Of a stretch of DNA of 64,000 nt, positions 31,780 through 43,800 are shown piece after piece. The notes below the pieces were generated by a model. The model made no database searches and was not told the origin of the DNA. It saw only the letters and a list, made by a program, of their open reading frames with translations. The position numbers and the translations under genes were made by a program. Within the stretch, counting starts at the first letter, position 1; the number at the start of each line of letters is the position of its first letter. The DNA comes from Diplolepis rosae (taxonomy: Eukaryota > Arthropoda > Insecta > Hymenoptera > Diplolepididae): contig JAPYXD010000677.1 in assembly GCA_030998225.1 (NCBI GenBank), forward strand, positions 15,313,501 through 15,377,500. Reading direction: 5' to 3'.

Positions 31780-34575
31780 TTATACCACTTCGTAATTGTC
31801 TGTAAAGAAAACTGTTTCCACCGAATGCTTTACGGGACTATCGTCTTCAATAAGAAATACATCAACTACCTGCAAACAGAAATCAATAATTTAATATTCT
31901 ATTCCACCTAGGGTATCTTTTTAACTTTGAAGAGAAATGTATAGAGAAATAAGTAATACCTTAATCTTAGCATAAGAAGTCTTGGAGGAAAAAGAAACAT
32001 GTAGGGGAAAAAAATCAGAAGGCGTTGAAGAGGGAGCTGAAAATTCCATAGATCCAGATTTCGAAGATGCATCAACGAGTGATAAAGACCAGGTCAGTGT
32101 ATTTCTTCGAGAATCATGATTATACTGTCCATCGCATTCATTCACAACGGGATTGCAGCCCATAGGAAGAGGAATGTTGATTTCCACGTTGTTTAATTCA
32201 AGATCAATGTGCTCTAATTCGTACTCAATGTTGACATCACATCCACCATCCCCATTCTCAGAGGGCCAACAATTTACTGTAATAGGTATGGAATAATAAA
32301 CATTTAAATTTATTTATAAAATATGAAGATTGAGTAAAAATAGGTATGAAAAAGTATGAGGCTCACTAGAAATTGGCAGTGCAGTTTCATCCTGGGTTTG
32401 CAACCTCCACTTCAAAACGCCCACATCAGTGTTAAGAGGAAATGGTTTCGATGGGATTTTCAATCCGATTTGTCCTTGCATCCTAAATAATTCTTTATCT
32501 ACATTTGGATGGGTTTGCAGCTGAACACCTCTTGTATCTTTGTTTTCCAACTGAACTCGAATACGACCCCACTTTTCATCGGAAACATGTAGTGTTACCA
32601 ATCCATGAAGTTCGAATGACTGAAGACCACCATCTTTGCTCACTCGAACGTTAAGCCTTTCTTCTTGTCTTAAGTGTACCCTAAAAAAAACATTTTTATT
32701 TGTAAAAAGAACACTTGAAATACTTTATCATGAGAAAATTTAGAAAGGTGTTTGTCGGTGCACGATTTAGTAACGCACGGCTCTGTGTTAACGATTTGTG
32801 GTGAAACGACAGCTGGTTTTATTCCAAATACACCGCCTTTAGTTGCAACTACATTCTCGCCTTCTTCCTTGAGTTGATCTACAAAAGAGTCAACGTCTCG
32901 AGATTTTCCACCCAATTTCATTGCTCCAGGTCCAGCTGAAGTTGTCTTCCTGCAGATAAAATTTACGAATGAAATTTCATTTTTAATGACTAGATTTGTG
33001 AATTGAATATCAGTAACTGGAACACTTACGGCACTGATGAGTATTGCATTGGTTTAATTGGTTCAGGAACGTAATTTGCCGAATCACCAACGCTAGGATT
33101 GGACGGGAATGAATTACTGCCATAACTGCTGCCAAAGCCTGGACTCTTGATTCCACCTTTTTTGTTCGCCTCCATTCTCTGCCTCTGTAGTTCCTTTGCT
33201 TTTTCTCGCATTTTATTTTTCGCCTCACGCTCTTGAGTAAACCTTACCGCCTGGTACACCCTTTCCTCGTGAGAATCCATTTCTACGAAAGTTCTAATTT
33301 GTGCCAAGTTTACACTTTCTCTGTAGCCCAATGCCACTATTTCGTCAAATGCAAATATTAAATTAAATGCATTTTCTGCTATCTCCAATTCATCCATTGA
33401 TTTGCAGTATTCAGGAAGCTAAAAGTGTGGTTAGTTAATATATTAAAAAATAGTTATTTTGAATTTCTAACAAATCCTCGAAATAAAAAAATCTTTGCTT
33501 ATTTTTCTATGTATTTGATGATAATATTATGTATGATATCTCCGGTACCTTTTAGATAAAATATAGGTATACACTAATTTTAATCATTTTTAGATCTCAT
33601 AACAAAATATTTTAAATTCAAATGAACATTGAGTAATGAAAATTCATTTAAAATCTTACATTGGACAAAGTGCGTTGTTTCAATAAATTGCAATAGTACG
33701 AGATGAGTTTCAATAAGCTACTGAAGATTCTAGATTTGATATTTCAAGTAGTTTTAAGTACTGATTTGGTAATTCACTAGACAATATTATCAGGTATGAA
33801 GCAATGACTTACCACACGAGCAAAGAGGCGCAATGTTTCAAGATCCTCTAGAATATTACTAGCTTTTGTTGTTATAAGAAGCATATACAATTTCTCTAGT
33901 GGTTGATAAACGTAACGTACTGAATCTGTTTCAACAAAAGTATGTTGCTTGCCGGAACTCATTAATTTTGGAAATGCAGCTAATAACCCTTCTATTCTGG
34001 CCTTAGTCATCTCCACAAACTGACGCGAAATAATAGCTGTGCAATAGAAATTATAGCTAATATTATTTAATCAATAATTAAAAGAACATTATGGAAGAAA
34101 GATTTGTTTCAAAAATCAAGTACTCCGCTGTTTACAAACTGATACAAGAATTAATGTAAAATTGACTTAATAATGCTAACAACCAAAGAATTGTCAAGTG
34201 ACAAAAAATATTTTTTAATCAATTAAGTATAGCCAATAAAAAACGAGTTTTGAAAGCTTATGATGACATGACACGTTTGCGACTGACATTTGACTTTAAC
34301 TTCTTACATCGAAAAAAGTACTACACTATGAGAAAACAGGACGAAACTTAAGGACTCTCAAACGAATATCTGAACATTTTAAACTTATTGGAGTTAAAAG
34401 AGATTTTGAAAGTGAGTTTTTAGAGAAACAAGCGTGACTTACTTTTTCCTGCCTTTGTACATACTGCAGCAGCAATCAGTACCTAGAAAATTATTTAAAA
34501 TGTAATATCAAAAATTAAACTAATGGCAACGTTTTCTACTATCATACATTTTTCTGGAAAACAAACACTTACCAT
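31780..34575 (-). CDS. ARCN1: Coatomer subunit delta (delta-COP, archain)
   Basis: Eight coding exons on the minus strand: 34573-34575 (ATG only), 34443-34482, 33813-34036, 33030-33418, 32779-32949, 32367-32680, 31960-32276, 31780-31869, giving 515 residues, close to the usual 511 or so. An N-terminal longin-like/adaptin-sigma part (about 1-140, with [14 protein letters not shown] and [13 protein letters not shown]), a charged helical linker, and a C-terminal mu-homology domain (about 270-515, with [23 protein letters not shown] and [13 protein letters not shown] [11 protein letters not shown]). Delta-COP is part of the COPI coat for Golgi-to-ER retrograde transport. All introns are GT-AG; the intron between exons 5 and 6 uses a GTGCGT donor. 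Intron 3 contains a stray IMPACT fragment. Confidence 0.95.
33541..33731 (+). pseudogene. Duplicated genomic fragment of IMPACT in an ARCN1 intron
   Basis: The sequence resembles the end of IMPACT exon 2, intron 2 and the start of exon 3 (about 28455-28640). TCCGGTACCTTTTAGAT compares with TCCGGAACCTCTTAGAT, and further on TTGGACAAAGTGCGTTGTTT compares with TAGGACAGAGTGTATTGTTT, then TACGAGATGAGTTTCAA with TGCGAGATGAACTTCAA. It keeps intron sequence, so it is a DNA-level duplication and not a processed copy. A stop replaces the QW codons, so it is dead. Confidence 0.75.
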
Positions 34576-34790
34576 TATTAGTAAAAATACTTAAAAAGGG
34601 TTAAAACCAAAGATAAATCACGCAAAATATCTGCATATGCAGTTCACATCCACCACTACATATATTTATACAAATATGTGTCTAGCTGACGTGTGTAGTC
34701 CTAAAAGACAATTTTCAATGATGTCCTGCTTCAGTCGGGTTTACAATCCACGTCAACGTTTGTAACCTAACCACTCTGGTAACTATTATT
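34576..34790. promoter_or_regulatory. Presumed ARCN1 5' flank
   Basis: Upstream of an initiator codon that sits directly against its intron. It must hold the 5' UTR and promoter. No defined element was identified. Confidence 0.35.
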
Positions 34791-35079
34791 CATGGAGACT
34801 AGATATAAGGAGACCAATCTCTTATGGCCGTACTTCACAAAACACGAAATGAAGTTCTGCCAAGTACGTAGTTAGGAAACTTCCCGATGAGGGCACGTGT
34901 GTTCCCTGGGTGCAAAATGGCGGCATCCACGGTTTATAAGCATCGTGTATTAGACGTCGCCATTTTGCACTCAGGAACACACATGCCCTCATCGGGAAGT
35001 TTTGTAACTATGTACTTTGCAGAACATCATTTCGGGAATGGATATATGGAGATTGGTCTCCTTATATCTAGTCTCCATG
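34791..35079. mobile_element. Palindromic MITE J
   Basis: About 289 bp. Arms ATGGAGACTAGATATAAGGA and TCCTTATATCTAGTCTCCAT, with the inner block GCCCTCATCGGGAAGTTT also inverted. The centre is CpG-richer. A plus-strand open frame across it is a by-product. Confidence 0.85.
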
Positions 35080-35287
35080 CTATTATTACTATTTCTGTAA
35101 TAACCAACAGGGTTGGGTAACGACAAGTTGAAAACTATTTTCTACGTGACAAATCGAAAACCCATGTATTTGACGTAGTTTTCTACACACAAGACATACC
35201 ATAGACTTTTTCATTTAAGACCGGAAGCTTAGACGACACCATAATACTGCGCGCAAATTTAAATGTTTCGAGCTCATTTTAGAAAAA

Positions 35288-35467
35288 ATGTACACGATAA
35301 TAATAAACTTTTCAGTAAAACTAACTGAAAAAGATGTTCCTGGTACAGAATTTTTGTACAAACAGGTGGAGAAGAATACCATTTATCAATTAAAAAGATG
35401 GTTGAAATGTAGAAAACAGTTCATTAAAGGAAAAAAGCAACAACTTGTTGACTGGTATGTAGTATGA
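35288..35467 (+). pseudogene. Exon-like fragment with a SAP-like motif
   Basis: A 59-codon frame starting with ATG reads VEKNTIYQLKRWLKCRKQF and then KGKKQQLVD, followed by a good donor (GACTG|GTATGTAG). The LKRWLKCR...GKKxxLV pattern resembles the first-exon SAP-like motif of certain insect zinc-finger (SWIM-type) proteins; this resemblance is from memory. No matching second exon is visible downstream, where a foldback element begins within 30 bp. It is either an orphaned exon of a broken gene or the 5' exon of a gene whose remainder lies elsewhere. Confidence 0.4.
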
Positions 35468-35495
35468 AGGTTATATTTACATTAGTGATATTGAG

Positions 35496-36703
35496 AAATC
35501 ACTGCTGACTTCAAACCACGATACCTCGGTGAAAAAAAGAGAGGACATTTTTTTAAAATCAGTTGGAAAGCTTATAAAATTCCACGTCTATTGATGCTAA
35601 AAAAAATATTTTTTTGACCTTCTGAAAATAATACAGCACGTGAGGAGTTAAAAAGAAAATTCAAAATTTTCTCAAATTCTCTACCTCAAATTCAACTTTT
35701 AGCATGACCTAGGGAAAATCTTTCCAAAATCTGAAAATTATACGACATAGAGTCTAAAATCTTATCTTCAATTTAAGCTAAGAAAACTTCAAAAATATTC
35801 ATGGGTACCCGAGATACGATTAGAAATGTTCAATCGTATCTGAGTTGAATTTTAATCGACGATCACGGTTCTCGGCCGGTTTGTTGCTCGCCTCCTTCGT
35901 TGAGACAGGACCGAAATGGCCACGCACAGAGGTGGCGCATAAGTGGAGCCCTCTTATATGTATTTTTGATTCTGTTCATTAGTAATTTTTATTTCTAATT
36001 ATTCTAAATTTAAAAGAATATTTATTGTTATAAGTGATTATTAAAAATTATTTAAATCCAATATTATCCCCATATTAACGAATAGAACAATGATATGTAA
36101 ACATTTTTTATTTCTTAAAATTCTTATAAACTAGAACATCAATAAAAAATTTAATAGTTATTGTAAATATTAACTAAGAATGAAAGGAAAGGAAATAAAG
36201 GAAACACGTTCTTGGATCAAAGAACATATAAAAGAGCTCCACTTAAGCGCCACCTTTGTGCGTGGCCTATTCTTCCTGCCTCAACGAAGGAGACGAGCAA
36301 CAAACCGGCCGGGAACCGTGATCGTCGATTAAAATTAAACTCAGATACGATTGAACCGATTGAACATTTCTAATCGTATCTCGGGTACCCATGAATATTT
36401 TTGAAGTTTTCTTAGCTTAAATTGAAGATAAGATTTTAGACTCTATGTCGTATAATTTTCAGATTTTGGAAAGATTTTCCCTAGGTCATGCTAAAAGTTG
36501 AAGTTGAGGTAGAGAATTTGAGAAAATTTTGAATTTTTTTTTAACTCCTCACGTGCTGTATTATTTTCAGAAGGTCAAAAAAATATTTGTTGAGCATCAC
36601 TAGACGTGAAATTTCATGAGCTTTCCAATTGTTTTTTTTTTTAAAATGCCCTATCTCTTTTTTTCACCGAGATATCGTGGTTCAAAGTCAGCAGTGATTT
36701 TTA
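35496..36703. mobile_element. Foldback element K, complete copy
   Basis: About 1.2 kb. Ends AAATCACTGCTGACTT and AAGTCAGCAGTGATTT, arms of nearly 470 bp (35496-35960 against 36230-36703), and an AT-rich centre. The inner ends of the arms carry GGCCGGTTTGTTGCTCG and its inverse. Same family as 29885-30951. No coding capacity. Confidence 0.9.
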
Positions 36704-37603
36704 ATAGCACTCACAAGAGAACAATTTTGAATGTATTTAATTATCAATTATTTTAACTTCTCGAATAAAATTCATTCAAAAGGCGTTCTCATGCCATATA
36801 GTTTTCGAGATGTAAAATACGTGACGTCAAAAACTCAAGACGTAAAATACATAGTTATCGAAGTATCGAAAACCATGTAACAAACAATGTTTGAGCAAAG
36901 ATATTATAATGGTGCTTTTAGGGAGACATTCCATCGATGCGTTCTACGTTGTGCGATAATGGGTGTAAAAGAGAGAGTGATATGCTTTTGTTTCTGTCTT
37001 ACCCATTATGACGCAATTTTCTCATTTATTACTTTTTCATTATTAATCCATTCCGTTGCTTAGCAAACAGGATTTAACGGAATGCACTAATCAATTTCTG
37101 TGAACGAATTGGCTGATACGTAGCCAAAGTTTAAAACATAAATTAACTGACGTAAATTCGTACGTGATATACATCCTTGTTTTTTGACACATTGTACTTT
37201 TTCTGTCTGCATTTCTCCGTCAGGATTGAGATCGGGATTAATCATTGGTCAGAGTAGGACATAACTACTTATGTCTCACTCCAATTAATGGTTAATCCCA
37301 ATCTCAATCCTGACGGTGGAGACATGATATGTCAATTATCATCTATTCTTTCTTATCAACCCATGATAGAAGGAGGCATGTTTGACTTGGACGTTTCGAG
37401 TTTTCATTGTGCGTTGAAAAGACTCGAACGTGTCTCTTTCTATCAAGCTTGACAAAAAAGGACAGATGATCATTCGAGTTTAGGTCATCATTGTGCCAGG
37501 CTCTATTTTACTTGGTTCAAAAAACTATCAATTTAACGTAATAATCTCGAGTTACGCGTAATGGTGCATTTATACTATCTGTTGGATGGTCGTCTGCAGG
37601 TTA
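36704..37603. repeat. Three small hairpins in intergenic DNA
   Basis: 36953-37013 (ATAATGGGTG against CACCCATTAT-like TACCCATTAT), 37205-37325 (CGTCAGGATTGAGATCGGGA against its inverse, with a core resembling that of element B) and 37357-37470 (CATGATAGAAGGAGGCATGT against a diverged inverse). No gene. Confidence 0.6.
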
Positions 37604-38427
37604 GGACATTATTTATTTCAGAAAACGGACTGCGCCATCAGAAGAAAGGTTGGTCATAGAATAATTGTGTCATGTTTTGGACAACGAAATATGATTTATA
37701 AATTTTTTATTAACATTTAAGAACAAAAAATCGCACTTTTTTTAGTTTTTTGTTTATAACATTAAAGGTAATTATCCAATCTTAATGATATCAATTTGAA
37801 AGTTGTAGACAATTGAATTGCGAATAAAATGAGCTGTCGCTCGATCTGATTGGATAATTAGAAGCGGAGAAAATTAGGAAAAACCGGGAAATTTAGCTTT
37901 TGTTAAAGAAATTAATATCTCAGTTAATTTTTAACTTCTTAGGTTGAGGTTTGGTGGAAAAGTAGCAGACTTTATGCTCTTCAAATGTATAAAAAACGGA
38001 CACTTTAAGATAATACGTTTCTGCGCTATTGACACTTTAATTTATTTAATACGTTAATTGCAAAATGTCTGCTTGCCGCAGAGGTGGTCCGATTTTATAT
38101 ATTGAAAACGGCTTTTAAAAATATAAATCAAGCACAACAGAACGTCAATCTTGGTTTTTCGCTAAAATGTTGCAAAGTTTATTTGAAAAAGCTTTAAACA
38201 TGGCTTCAAACGCCTGAACGCAGCAAAGTGACTCAGTGAGCCTACTCGCCTTCTCCCCCCACCACTGTCACTTTGCTGCGTTCAGGCGTTTGAACCCATG
38301 TTTGGGGCGTTTTTTTAATAAACTTAGCAACATTTTTGGCGAAAAACCAAGATTGACGTTCTGTTGGGCTAGATTTATATTTTTAAAAGCCGTTTTCAAA
38401 ATGAAAATCGGACCGCCTCTGCGGAAA

Positions 38428-39002
38428 CTCTAGCGAACTGGCTGAACGCTAGGTTTACGCTGTAGCGTAAAGCTATCGTAAAGCTATCGTAAAGTAGCAT
38501 TATAACTCATGAATGAGGCAAAATAAATATTTAAAATGTTTTTATCCTCATTCTACGTTAAAAATAACGTTAACTGGTAATTGAAATATGCAATAATTTT
38601 TTTTATTTACGCTAAAAATTAAAAAAAGATAATACCTGTCATTGAAGGCAGTGCAGTGGTTCACCTTTTGTGGAACGTCTCCACCGTTAAAGTTGACCAT
38701 TGGTTGGAATGAGACACAACTATACTGTCATCTCACTCTAACAAATAGTCAATCCTGACGGTGAGACATGGAAAGTGATGAACTGTTGCACTGCCTTCAA
38801 TGACAGGTATTATGTGTTTTTAATTTTTAGCGTTAATAAATAAAATTATTGCATATGTCCATTACCTTTTAACGTTATTTTTAACGTAGAATAAGGATAA
38901 AAACATTTAGAATATTTATTTTGCCTCATTCATGAGTTATAATGCTATTTTACGATAGCTTTACGCTACAGAGTAAAGCTAGCGTCAGCCAGTTCGCTAG
39001 GG
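38428..39002. mobile_element. Foldback element B, copy 2
   Basis: Ends CTAGCGAACTGGCTGAACG and CAGCCAGTTCGCTAGG. Same architecture as 26406-26988, but its central core is in the opposite orientation on the window. It is inserted in the right arm of element A copy 2; the undisturbed site can be read from the other arm, and a 2-3 bp target duplication (AA) is the most that is visible. Confidence 0.88.
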
Positions 39003-39354
39003 AAGCAGACATTTTGCAATTAACGTATTAAATAAATTAAAGTGTCAATAGCGCAGAAACCTATTATCTTAAAGTGTCCGTTTTTTATACATTTGAAGAG
39101 CATAAAGTCTGCTACTTTTCCACCAAACCTCAACCTAAAAAGTTAAAAATTAAGTGAGATATTAATTTCTTTAACAAAAGCTAAATTTCCCGGTTTTTCC
39201 AAATTTTCTCCGCTTCTAATTACCCAATCAGATCAAGCGACAGCTCATTTTATTCGCAATTCAATTGTCTACAACTTTCAAATTGATATCATTAAGATTA
39301 GATAATTACCTTTAATGTTATAAACAAAAAACTAAAAAAAGTGCGATTTTTTGT

Positions 39355-39615
39355 GACTACCTTCAGGACATAGATCTTCGACACCTCATATAGTGAAATT
39401 CGAACCAAACTGTGTTTTATTCTGTTTAGGAGTGAAATCCATGTACATAAGCAGAACATGCGCACCTAAAGAGCGAATCCAATTACCACCAATTACAAAT
39501 CTCACACTACGCTCCTCCAACTTAACCTAATCTGTAAGTTACGACTGTAGTCGCTAATGACCTTAGATGTTGATGCGACTCTAAGCCCTTAATAAAAAAA
39601 AAAAAAAAAAAAAAA
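39355..39615 (+). mobile_element. 5'-truncated LINE 3' end with poly(A)
   Basis: About 240 bp ending in TGCGACTCTAAGCCCTTAAT followed by A(22) or so. The TAGTCGCTAATGACC...GATGCGACTCTAA pattern with a poly(A) tail resembles 3' ends of R1/jockey-like LINEs in insects. It has replaced about 140 bp of element A. Confidence 0.7.
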
Positions 39616-39640
39616 TTCCCTGTTGCTTGATGGACTATAT

Positions 39641-39684
39641 TGTAGTGAATTCTCGTCTGTCTCACTCTTAATAATTTAAAACTA
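39641..39684. other. Short unassigned flank
   Basis: Nothing recognised. Confidence 0.3.
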
Positions 39685-39970
39685 CGCTACCGGTCAAAAT
39701 TTTGGGACCACCTGTTTTTCGATGATTGCTTAAATTATCCTAATTTTAATTCTGCGAGTGATGAAGTTTGTACTCTTAAGAATGTGAAAGCCAACATTTT
39801 TTAATGTTCTTTTGGGCTCATTTTAAAGCTAAGATTCTACAGAATCGCAGTAAATTGTCATTATGAATGTATAATTTTTTTCTTGCATATTGCAGAGTTA
39901 AAATTGTAACAAGAAAGTAGGGAAAATCCGTAAACATTTCATCTGTAGGTAAATCATAATAAAGATTATA

Positions 39971-40014
<44 letters not shown>

Positions 40015-40426
40015 GGGAATTCTATAGAAAATTCATGATTATATGTTTTATTTATTTTATAAAAATGTTTTTCTCAGCAAAAGCAATATTAGGATTTTTC
40101 CAACTTTTTTATTTGAACTTTATCCTCGTGCACTATGTAAGAAAAAAATTATACACTATTGCTAATAATTTGCTTTAATTATGTAGAAATTTAGCTTTAA
40201 AATGTGTCCAAGAACATTTAAAAATGTTGATTATTTCGAAAATTATTTAAAATTTAAGAATTTTTGCAATAACTTCTTCAAAATTTAACAAAACGAATTG
40301 ATGCTAGGCTGATTTTATAAAGAATTTTGATAGCTTTGAATTTAATTATGAGAAAAAAATTTTTCACTCGCATAATTCAAATTAGGATAAATTAAGCAAT
40401 TATCATAAGCAAATCATATTATTTGG
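39685..40426. mobile_element. Tc1-like MITE, right end degraded
   Basis: The left end CTACCGGTCAAAATTTTGGG following TA is typical of Tc1-like elements. Inner arm TGATTGCTTAAATTATCCTA (39723 onward) pairs with TAGGATAAATTAAGCAATTA at about 40384. The terminal CCGGTCAAAA inverse is not found at the right. Its interior contains an (AT)n microsatellite at 39976-40011. No transposase. Confidence 0.7.
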
Positions 40427-40533
40427 TGTATTTGGAAATTAGTTAATTAAATAATAAAATCGAGTATTTTTCATATCGATTTTATTATTTAATTAATTAA
40501 TTCTTAAAAATAAAAACTAATTTCCAAATACAC
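40427..40533. repeat. Palindrome of about 107 bp
   Basis: GTGTATTTGGAAATTAGTTA pairs with TAACTAATTTCCAAATACAC-like sequence at the right, and TTAAATAATAAAATCGA with TCGATTTTATTATTTAA in the centre. It directly abuts the Tc1-like MITE. Confidence 0.8.
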
Positions 40534-40762
40534 TTAGGGTAAGAGAATTATTTTTTATAGAGATAAGATTGCTTAAGAGTTTGACGAATTTCTCAAACTT
40601 TAAAGAAATCACTATTGGTGAGTGACTATTCTTCTAATCTCCCTCATGGGACTTCACCCTTAGTTATCAAGCTTGTCGGGAACAGTTATCGCAAATTCTA
40701 AAAACTAGTAACGTGCTAGTAACATACTTTTCTTATTTCAAAACGAAGTATTTTATTGTAAG

Positions 40763-40897
40763 CCCTTGTAGAACAAAATGATTGGACCCGATTGGGACAG
40801 ATTGAATCCTATTAATAAATCGATTTCAATGTTTTTGAAATGGGGTCAATCGGATCAATAGGTCCTAATCGGGTCCAATTATTTTTTTCTACAAGGG
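40763..40897. mobile_element. 135-bp MITE
   Basis: Inverted ends CCCTTGTAGAACAAAATGAT and a diverged ATTATTTTTTTCTACAAGGG, with GGACCCGATTGGGAC against GGTCCTAATCGGGTCC inside. AG flanks both ends, so the target duplication may be 2 bp. No coding capacity. Confidence 0.8.
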
Positions 40898-43800
40898 AGG
40901 TCGATAATATTTACTGACCCAGTTGACAATCGTGCACGGCACGACGCCCGCACGCCATGCGGGTCGCGTGTGCGAACGAGAATGCAGCAATCTTGTGCGC
41001 ACTCGTCTAAAAGCGTGAGCGGCATATCAGTGAGACGCATATGCTTCGCAGTACGCGATCACTCATGTAGGCACGCAAGCTGATCAAATGAGACGCACAG
41101 AAAGCTGAGATATATTAACTTCAATAATCGTTTATCACATAACTTATTTAGTAGCATTTTCATGGAGCAAAATTTCGGAGTTCATACAAAAAATTCTAGA
41201 ATATGTCAATCACCTACGAATCTGTTTGATTTATTCATAAGAATTTTCCTAACATCAAAAAATGATCTATCTTTTGCAAAATTCGATTTAAGTGATTAAT
41301 TTTACTTATCCACTAATAAGATTTTGTGAATTAAAAAATTTTTGATGCCATAAATTTTGAGATATTTATAAAACGGTAAGAGATACGCAAAAACGAATAT
41401 AATTCTGAGGTTGTACTAAAAGCAGAGGTCCACAGACTACTTAAAAAGTTTTAAGTTAAAAAATTTTTTGTTTAAAAAGTTTTGAGAATCTTAAAACGGC
41501 ATTCAGAGGCATTGAATTCTGCTCATTCTCGGTTTTTAAATATGATTTGAGTTTGAAAAATATTACATGCATAATTACATTTTTCATGTAAAATATGAAT
41601 AAATTAATTTCGAAAGTTTTTTTTCATTCAATATATATCTAACGATTGTTCATATTCTCTGATAAAATTGATATTAAAATAAATATATGTAGATATTTTT
41701 TGGAATAGCGCATTCTGGAAGTACGCGTGCGAGGCAGATGCGTGGCAATGTCACGCGCACCTGTGGTTTCGTCCTGAGTTCAACCGTGCGGATTAATCTT
41801 CACGCGTGCGTGCGTCATACCCTGCATTACGCAGACACTTTGTTTTCTGGTGAATATCTTTTCACATTAAAAAGCACGTATTAAAATTCATCAAAGCTTG
41901 AAAATGTGTAAAAATTGCAGTACCTTTTTACATTCTCATCATCTGAGAAGGTATTTTATTTCTTTTTACATTTGAGAATTAAAAGTCGATAGAAAATAAA
42001 CTTATTTAAAATTGTTTCACAACAAATAATCCTGTACTTACAAAGCAGAATTTTAATTAAAATAAATTTATATTTAAGTCACTTACACAAGAAATTTTTT
42101 TGTCTACTACAAACAGTATATATTAATTTTTATAATATGGATTAAAAAGGAAGAAATAAAACCCAGGCAGACAGGAAGGATTTAGGCAACATCCAGAGAA
42201 GATCAATGTAAGTAAAATTAACATACGCATTAAATTTTTTAAATGAAAATTTGTATTTTATATTTTAGAACTTTTGATGCTCGAGGAAAAAATAATGTCC
42301 TGACGCAAGCTATTTTAAAAAAACCAATAATTCCAAAGATAGATACTTTACAATATTTGTTCTTTACGTAATTTTATTTATCCAATAATAAAATCTGTCT
42401 TGGTCATTCTTTCTCCTACCATATAAGAGCCGCAGTGGTGTTTTTTAAGTGACTATTTTCATTACGTTATAGAAAAGTTGGTCCAAAACGATTTATATAC
42501 AAATTACAATTGATTACTCTTAATTCAAATTAAATAAACATCACGGGTTAAAATTTACATTTATACCAGCGAGTAAATAAAAATGTATTTTTGATTGTTT
42601 AGAAAATAATTAAATTTTTCTAGATCCTTTTCCATTTAAACATTTTTTGTTTAATTAATACCGCCATCAAAGCTTTTAGTGCAGGGATAAAAATAGTGAA
42701 CAAAAACTTATCTACCATTTATACCGTTTCGTTTTCAATTATACTATATGAAGAAAATAGAAATTAAAAATTGAAGCAATTTGAATATAATACAGGAACT
42801 AAAACTAGGAAATCAATATATCATTCATAATTAATGTTACCGTTAACATTTTATTAAAAAAACATCGGGATGGTTTACAATATCGCGCCAATTGAATATA
42901 ATAACGAACAACAATTGTTATACTATAGTGCCCTAGAAATGAATACATCCAGAGCTTATTTACTTTACGAGGATATTTTATCATCGACAATATACGTATA
43001 TCACTAAATTCGTCTCAATCTTCAAGGTTAAGGATAAGTGTTGAATACAGCACTTTAAAAAATGAAGGTGTACTAAAAAAATTGAATATCATTCAAATAC
43101 AGCCCATATTTATCAAATACATTCTTCTCTGCACAGCTCATTTTTCTGAAAGCATTTTTTCAGACCTCAAGCATCTCTTTAAAAGTTTTCTAATAAAAGT
43201 AAAGAAAAAATATTTCTAACGTGGCGAAACTTTATCAGATATTTTTTCCTTGTAGTAATATGTTTTGAATCCATTACTTATTACTTACTAAAAATTTAAA
43301 AAAAAATATGCTTCTTAGAAATTAGTAGAGAACACATCAAATTTCTTACGATTTCTTCCAATTCTGTTAATATAAGGACTTCTACATCAGCATCCTACGG
43401 TTGCAACTATTCCATTTTCTAGTTGTAATAACTATTTCGTTTTTGAAACCGTACTATACAATTTAATGTAATAAACAAAACTCTGTGATCAACAATATCA
43501 CTTATTCCTCTTCTTCAACTTTTATTTAGCACAAAGTGTTATACTTTTTAATAAAAATCAATAACAGATTGGTACTGATTTTATTTCTGCTTCACGAACT
43601 TCAAAAATTATTGAATAACAAATCACAAAAAGTCAATTACTAACAATTATTCTGATATTCTCTGACTTCTAGAGAAAATTATATTTTATAAATTACTTAA
43701 CACTTGTGCCTCGTGAAAAAACAGGTCTCACGAAAAAAAAATTAATTGTACTATCAGAAATTTTAATATTACTATTAATGACTTCGTTTCAGAGAAAAAA

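Larger units (their letters stand above)
37604..39640. mobile_element. Foldback element A, copy 2, with two insertions
   Basis: The same family as 17822-18939 but with the full palindrome. Left arm 37604-38228, small centre 38229-38265, right arm 38266-38427 resumed at 39003-39354 and ended by AATTCCCTGTTGCTTG at 39614-39630. The right arm is split by element B (38428-39002) and further out by a poly(A)-tailed LINE fragment (39355-39615). The outer left end is lost. Confidence 0.88.
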
